Below, in pieces: positions 59,992-64,000 of a DNA stretch of 64,000 nucleotides (positions are counted from its first letter, which is position 1; the number at the start of each line of letters is the position of its first letter). The notes beneath the pieces are model-generated. The model ran no database searches. It was not told where the DNA came from and was given only the letters and a program-made list of their open reading frames with translations. The position numbers and the translations under genes were made by a program. This DNA is from Viscum album (Eukaryota; Streptophyta; Magnoliopsida; Santalales; Viscaceae), in NCBI GenBank assembly GCA_963277665.1, contig OY728165.1, forward strand, positions 1,150,440,050-1,150,504,049. Reading direction: 5' to 3'.

Positions 59992-62900
59992 TTTAAGAAC
60001 CCAGTTTTTGCTGTGAAAGACTTTGGAATATTCTTGATGATATTCCAGAGCTGCGCCTTCAGACGCCGTACGATTCCGAGCCCCAGAGTGGCCGGAATTA
60101 AATTTTCAGTGTGTTCACACTCGAAACGCCAAATAATTTGATAACTCCTAAATGGTGCTTCAGATCAGAGATCCCAGTGTACTGATGGGTCCGTAATGGG
60201 GTGTTTACCCTATGAACGACATAAAACTTGTCGACGCGGGATGTTTGGACACCTCGCTCGCTTTCAGAACGTTAAACGGATAAATTAATTTATTTATTTA
60301 TTCATTTTATGGTGAAACACAAGTATCTCTTAAACGGTGGCTCAGATTGGGAAGCAGAGGGCACCTTTGAGTTTGGAGTGTGCCGTTTACCCTAGGAGGG
60401 GTGTAAGTTTTGTGGGTGCGAGCCGTCTGTGAAAAATGGCCCCAGGGGCGTTTTCGTAATTTGGTGGCCTCGGGTGCTAAGTTTAGTAACTTTTGAACGG
60501 GGTCTCGGAATAAAATTACGAGACTGAAATTGCACTCGGAGCGTGGGTTTTATCCTAGGGGAGGCTTAACCCCAACCCCACCGAATTTTGGGTTCGGGGG
60601 CGTGTCGGGCGGGGGGTTTAAGTGTTTTCTACTTAAACGCACCCCCACCCTCTTCTTCTTCTCCTTCTAACTCAAACCCTCCCCCTCTCCTCCAGCTCCG
60701 GTGAAGCACTCCGGTGAGGCACCTCTGGTGAGCCAATTTCGGAAAGGCAGTGGAGCGGCGGCGGACTCCCCGTGAAGCTCCGGGCATCGCCCAAGAGGTA
60801 GGAGTCGTTTCTGTTTCGTTTTATTTTTTCCGCATATTTTGAGCTTAATTTATAGCATCAAATTGTTATCTGATCATTGATCGATGCCCATGATCACGTA
60901 GTACGTTCTCCGAGCTTTCCAACTCTTATTTAGGATTCAAAATCCGACCTCTGAGGCCTCCACAGCGGTCCGGCGGAGATTCACGGGTTTTTTGGGTTCT
61001 CTGGCCGGCGCGGTGGTCTGGCGGTTTCCAGTGGCGGCGGACGGTGGTTCCAGGACGGTGGAACTCTCCGGTGGTGGAGGATGGCGGAGGCACTCTCTGG
61101 CAGTGGAGGTTGGCGGCGGCGCTCCTCAGCGCGGCGGCACGGTGGCCGAGCTCGCCGGAACGGGGCGGCGACCCGGGGTCGCGGCGCGACCTCGGTGGAC
61201 AGAGACCCGCGAACCGCGGGTCTCCGCGTGGGGGCAGCGGAACCGTCCACCCTTGCTGGTCGGGTGACAGCAGGCCGCGGCTAACTCGCCACGGTGGAGC
61301 GGACCGGACCCTCGGCCGAGCCACGGTCCGGCTGTGGGTGGATCGGCCGTACCGGACCGGTCCGGCCCAAGGGGTCCCCCCCCCCCTTTTGGAATTTCCG
61401 ACGACTGTAGCTTTCTCTACGAGCGTCCATTTTGTGCGCCGTCAGCGGCAGCGTGGACCTTGCATTGGTTGGAACGTTTTTGAGATGTTTCTAGAAATTT
61501 TTAATTCCTGACACAATAGGCCTCGGTGGCGAGACACGTACGTCGAGGGGATTGACGTCATTCCTGGAATCTTGTTTTGGACGGTGTGGACGTGTTCGAT
61601 GTCCGTTTTGAGCGCCGTCAGTGGCATTGCGCCCCTGGCACTGAGGCGGAGGTTTCCAAGGTAGTTTCGGGTGTTGAGACTAGATTTTAGGCATGGGCCC
61701 CATGGCCCGTCATTTGAGTTGCGTGCAGCGTTTCACGCCATTCTCACCGGGCGTCTGTTCGGGGCATGCGAGCAGTCGATTCTGGATGTTTTTCCGAGGG
61801 TATTGCAATGGTGTAATCCGCCCGCTCTAATTCGGCACGATGGTGCGGGGCCCACGAGGGTTGTTTGGGTGTCGACGGTGATTTTCCATCTTTATCACCG
61901 GGCGACCATTTTGGACAAGTGAATAGTCCATCTTGTGTGCTTTTTCGAGAGGATCTCAACGGTGCGATCTGTTCGTTGAGTTTCGGGACTGGGATACAGG
62001 TCCCACGAAGCACCTCTCGTGTGCGGTGCGCCAGAATGCACCCTTTTTTTCTGGATATCCATTGCACTCATGTGAGTAGTGCTTTTGACGTGTTTTCCTG
62101 AGGGGATCGCATTGGTGCGATGCGCCCGACTGTTTTCGGGGCTGACGCTCGGGATCACGGGATGTCGTTTGGGCGTGAGGCGGTGTTGGCGACTTTTCTG
62201 TCGGATATCCATTGGAGGCGAGTAAGTAGTCGATCTCTCATGTTTTTCCGTGATGATTACAACGGTGCGATCTTTTTGGCTGTACGGAGCCTCTTGCGCA
62301 ATCTTATTAAATGTGGAGCATGGAAGGTGCTCCAGTGGTGGTTCATCCTACCTGGTTTGTAGAGGACCCTTGGCATGTGATCGCGCACACTTGGGAGAGT
62401 GATGTAAATGATTCATGAGATGTGGTTGGTTTTTCCTGGGCCTTTGAGGTGGAGTTGTTACGTCACACCTTCGCATTGACGTTGGGTGTCGTGTGCACGA
62501 TAGCCTTTAGGCTAGAACATGGTATACTCTGGGAGTATACGGGAACACTTGGGGGTACATGTGGTTGTTCGTACCTGAGAACTTTTGTACGATTGGTTGG
62601 GGTTGAGGTGGGGCCACACATTGTGTGGGCCCCATGTGTGTGTCGTGTTCTACTTTGCGTACTTTAACCTCTCGACTGTGGGGCAGTGACGAGTTGTGGT
62701 TTGACGTTCCCCCCGAACTCTCAAGTACGAGGGGCACTTTCCCCATCGAGATGCGTTATTGTGACGCGATCTAAAATCATGCGGGCGAGTCAGTGCCGCC
62801 CAAAGCGGATAGTGTCAAGGTGTGGTGATTGAGCCCCTTGGCTTTTGGTTCGAGGAAAACATGCGGGATACTGGACATCGAAGGTGTTTATTTCTGGGAC

Positions 62901-63832
62901 TGCTGGATACTCTTTTCTTGGGATGATATACGGGATGGAGATCCCCTTACGACATTGTTCGGGCTTCTTTCTGAGCATAAGGATATGTATATACCTTGTT
63001 TCTGGTACCCACTTCTTGGGTTTGGTTACTCTCCTTCCAGGAGAGGCGAAGACGTGTGGGGTATGCCACATGATTTTTGTGTCTAGCTTCTCATGGTTGG
63101 ACGAGTCTACTCTCCTGCTATAGGTAGCGAAGACTCGACAGGAAGTTCATCTTCTCACCGTTTCCAGCTCCTTGTGCCTAGACGAGTCTACCTTCTTTCC
63201 TCTTGCTAGGTTGAGCTGGATTCCTACTGCACTCTCTATGGTACTCCTTTACCTATCTGGTTCGCTCTACTTCTTACCCTTCGGTACCTTCTTTGTTGCT
63301 CCCTAGAGCCTTTGGGGTATCCTACTGAGTATTTTTATACTCACCCCTGCTTGGGCTTTGCTCGCACTTGGTGTGCCCTTGCAGACGATGGATAGGTGCA
63401 GCGTGACTTTAGTGGAGCGTAGGAGCTTGGGAGCTTGGACCGTGTGCGGTGGTCGTGGCCAGGTTCTATGTGGGAGACTTGTCAGCTGTTTCTTTTGTTT
63501 ATTTGTTGCCGGGTTGTGGCATTTTTCTGGTTGGGCACATGTTTTGCCCCTTTTTTCCTTTTTAGCACTTTACTTGTATTGTTTAGAGGTCGATGCACTT
63601 TTGTGGCATATATATAGTAGTTTCCCTTTCCTTTTCTTTACTTTTCTTTTCTTTTACTCTGCAATTTTTCATTGAGTGTGTTGTGTGTGTGTGTGTGTCC
63701 AGGTACATAGGCAAAGGCCTCCTCGAGTTGTTGTGCCTTCGGCACTGGTCGCCAGCCCCTGACCTATGGAGGTGGTCTTGGGGTAGTTGCGGCTCGAGCC
63801 CGGAAAGGTTCGGGTCATGATAAAGTGGTATC
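59992..63832 (+). repeat. Element B: LTR 2 (uninterrupted, shared)
   Basis: About 3.84 kb. It begins TTTAAGAACCCAG (second base G to T) and ends GGGTCATGATA (C to T in the terminal CA). It is colinear with LTR 1, with roughly one difference per ten bases by eye. It has the same donor-like site (60793-60804), GC-rich block (60950-61400), TGACGTCA (61553) and dyad repeats (61800-62273). It also shows the empty Sirevirus target (CCAGGGGCGTTTTCG) near 60444. Confidence 0.9.
61800..62273 (+). repeat. 151-bp repeats with dyads, element B LTR 2
   Basis: Units at 61800, 61951, 62104 and 62254, with exactly the same steps (151, 153, 150) as LTR 1. The third arm pair (ATCGCA/TGCGAT) is perfect. The others have one to three mismatches or G-T pairs, so this copy is more decayed. 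Confidence 0.8.
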
Positions 63833-63835
63833 AGA

Positions 63836-64000
63836 GGTGGTTTGTTCCTTTGGACGTTGTGCAGACATCCCTAAAGGAGAAATTGGTTGGGATATAGGGA
63901 AACAGTGTTAATGTGTCTCGAGAGCGGCTCTCAGGCCAGGGAGTCCAGTGATGGTGCGATGGCCGACGTATCCATTCACCAGGACCTTGATAACCCGCTT
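63836..64000 (+). mobile_element. Element B: start of a second interior (runs off window)
   Basis: After LTR 2 a new primer site (TGGTATCAGAGG, 63836-63847) is followed by sequence colinear with the first interior (GAAATTGGTTGGGATATAGGG; GTCTCGAGAGCGGCTCTCAGG; both in shorter shared blocks). LTR 2 is thus also a 5' LTR. Confidence 0.85.

Noticed and set aside
1..64000. A host gene or novel defence-like system
   Set aside because: All recognisable domains belong to LTR retrotransposons or a LINE-like element. I found no other gene-like exon structure or operon-like cluster.

Overview
This window is nuclear DNA from a seed plant, most likely a flowering plant with a repeat-rich genome. It is built almost entirely of LTR retrotransposons, many nested in or fused to one another. 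The elements carry the plant initiator-Met-tRNA primer site (TGGTATCAGAG-type), a plant chromovirus chromodomain, Sirevirus-type gag/pol and a plant LINE-type DUF4283 protein. I see no host gene, rRNA gene, CRISPR array or bacterial feature. Every protein-coding stretch belongs to a retroelement, and all but one (the Sirevirus gag) are visibly broken.

Layout. (1) 1-5750: a Ty3/gypsy (Tekay/Del-like) element on the minus strand (element L), with a deleted pol remnant, broken gag, primer site and one 3.6-kb LTR. (2) 5751-15268: very AT-rich DNA holding a broken DUF4283 'half-LINE' (about 10510-12585) and, from 12720, the first half of a candidate minus-strand LTR. (3) 15269-25789: a complete but non-coding LTR element with LTRs of about 4.4 kb and a 1.6-kb interior that carries a tRNA-derived SINE-like relic. 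It appears to have split the candidate minus-strand LTR, which resumes at 25795-27652. (4) 28028-41346: element A, a chromovirus related to (3) in its LTRs, arranged LTR, gag-pol with chromodomain, LTR, second gag. (5) 41347-63832 and on to the window end: element B, related to element L. Its first LTR starts inside the second gag of element A, and its order is LTR, short gag-only interior, LTR, start of another interior. (6) 41804-54446: a full-length Sirevirus (Ty1/copia) nested inside the first LTR of element B, flanked by the 5-bp duplication AGGGG.

The nesting gives a relative order: A before B before the Sirevirus, which agrees with LTR divergence judged by eye. The Sirevirus is the best preserved element. 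It has an intact gag frame, a single pol frame interrupted by stops, and a third frame after its own TATA-like box. The most notable signals are non-coding: (a) 20-bp dyads repeated about every 151 bp in the element B LTRs, whose two arms change together between repeats; (b) a second primer-site-like sequence inside the end of both Sirevirus LTRs; (c) an internal promoter candidate before the third Sirevirus frame; (d) two unrelated families that both show the shared-LTR tandem order expected from unequal recombination. All identities and alignments here were judged by eye.
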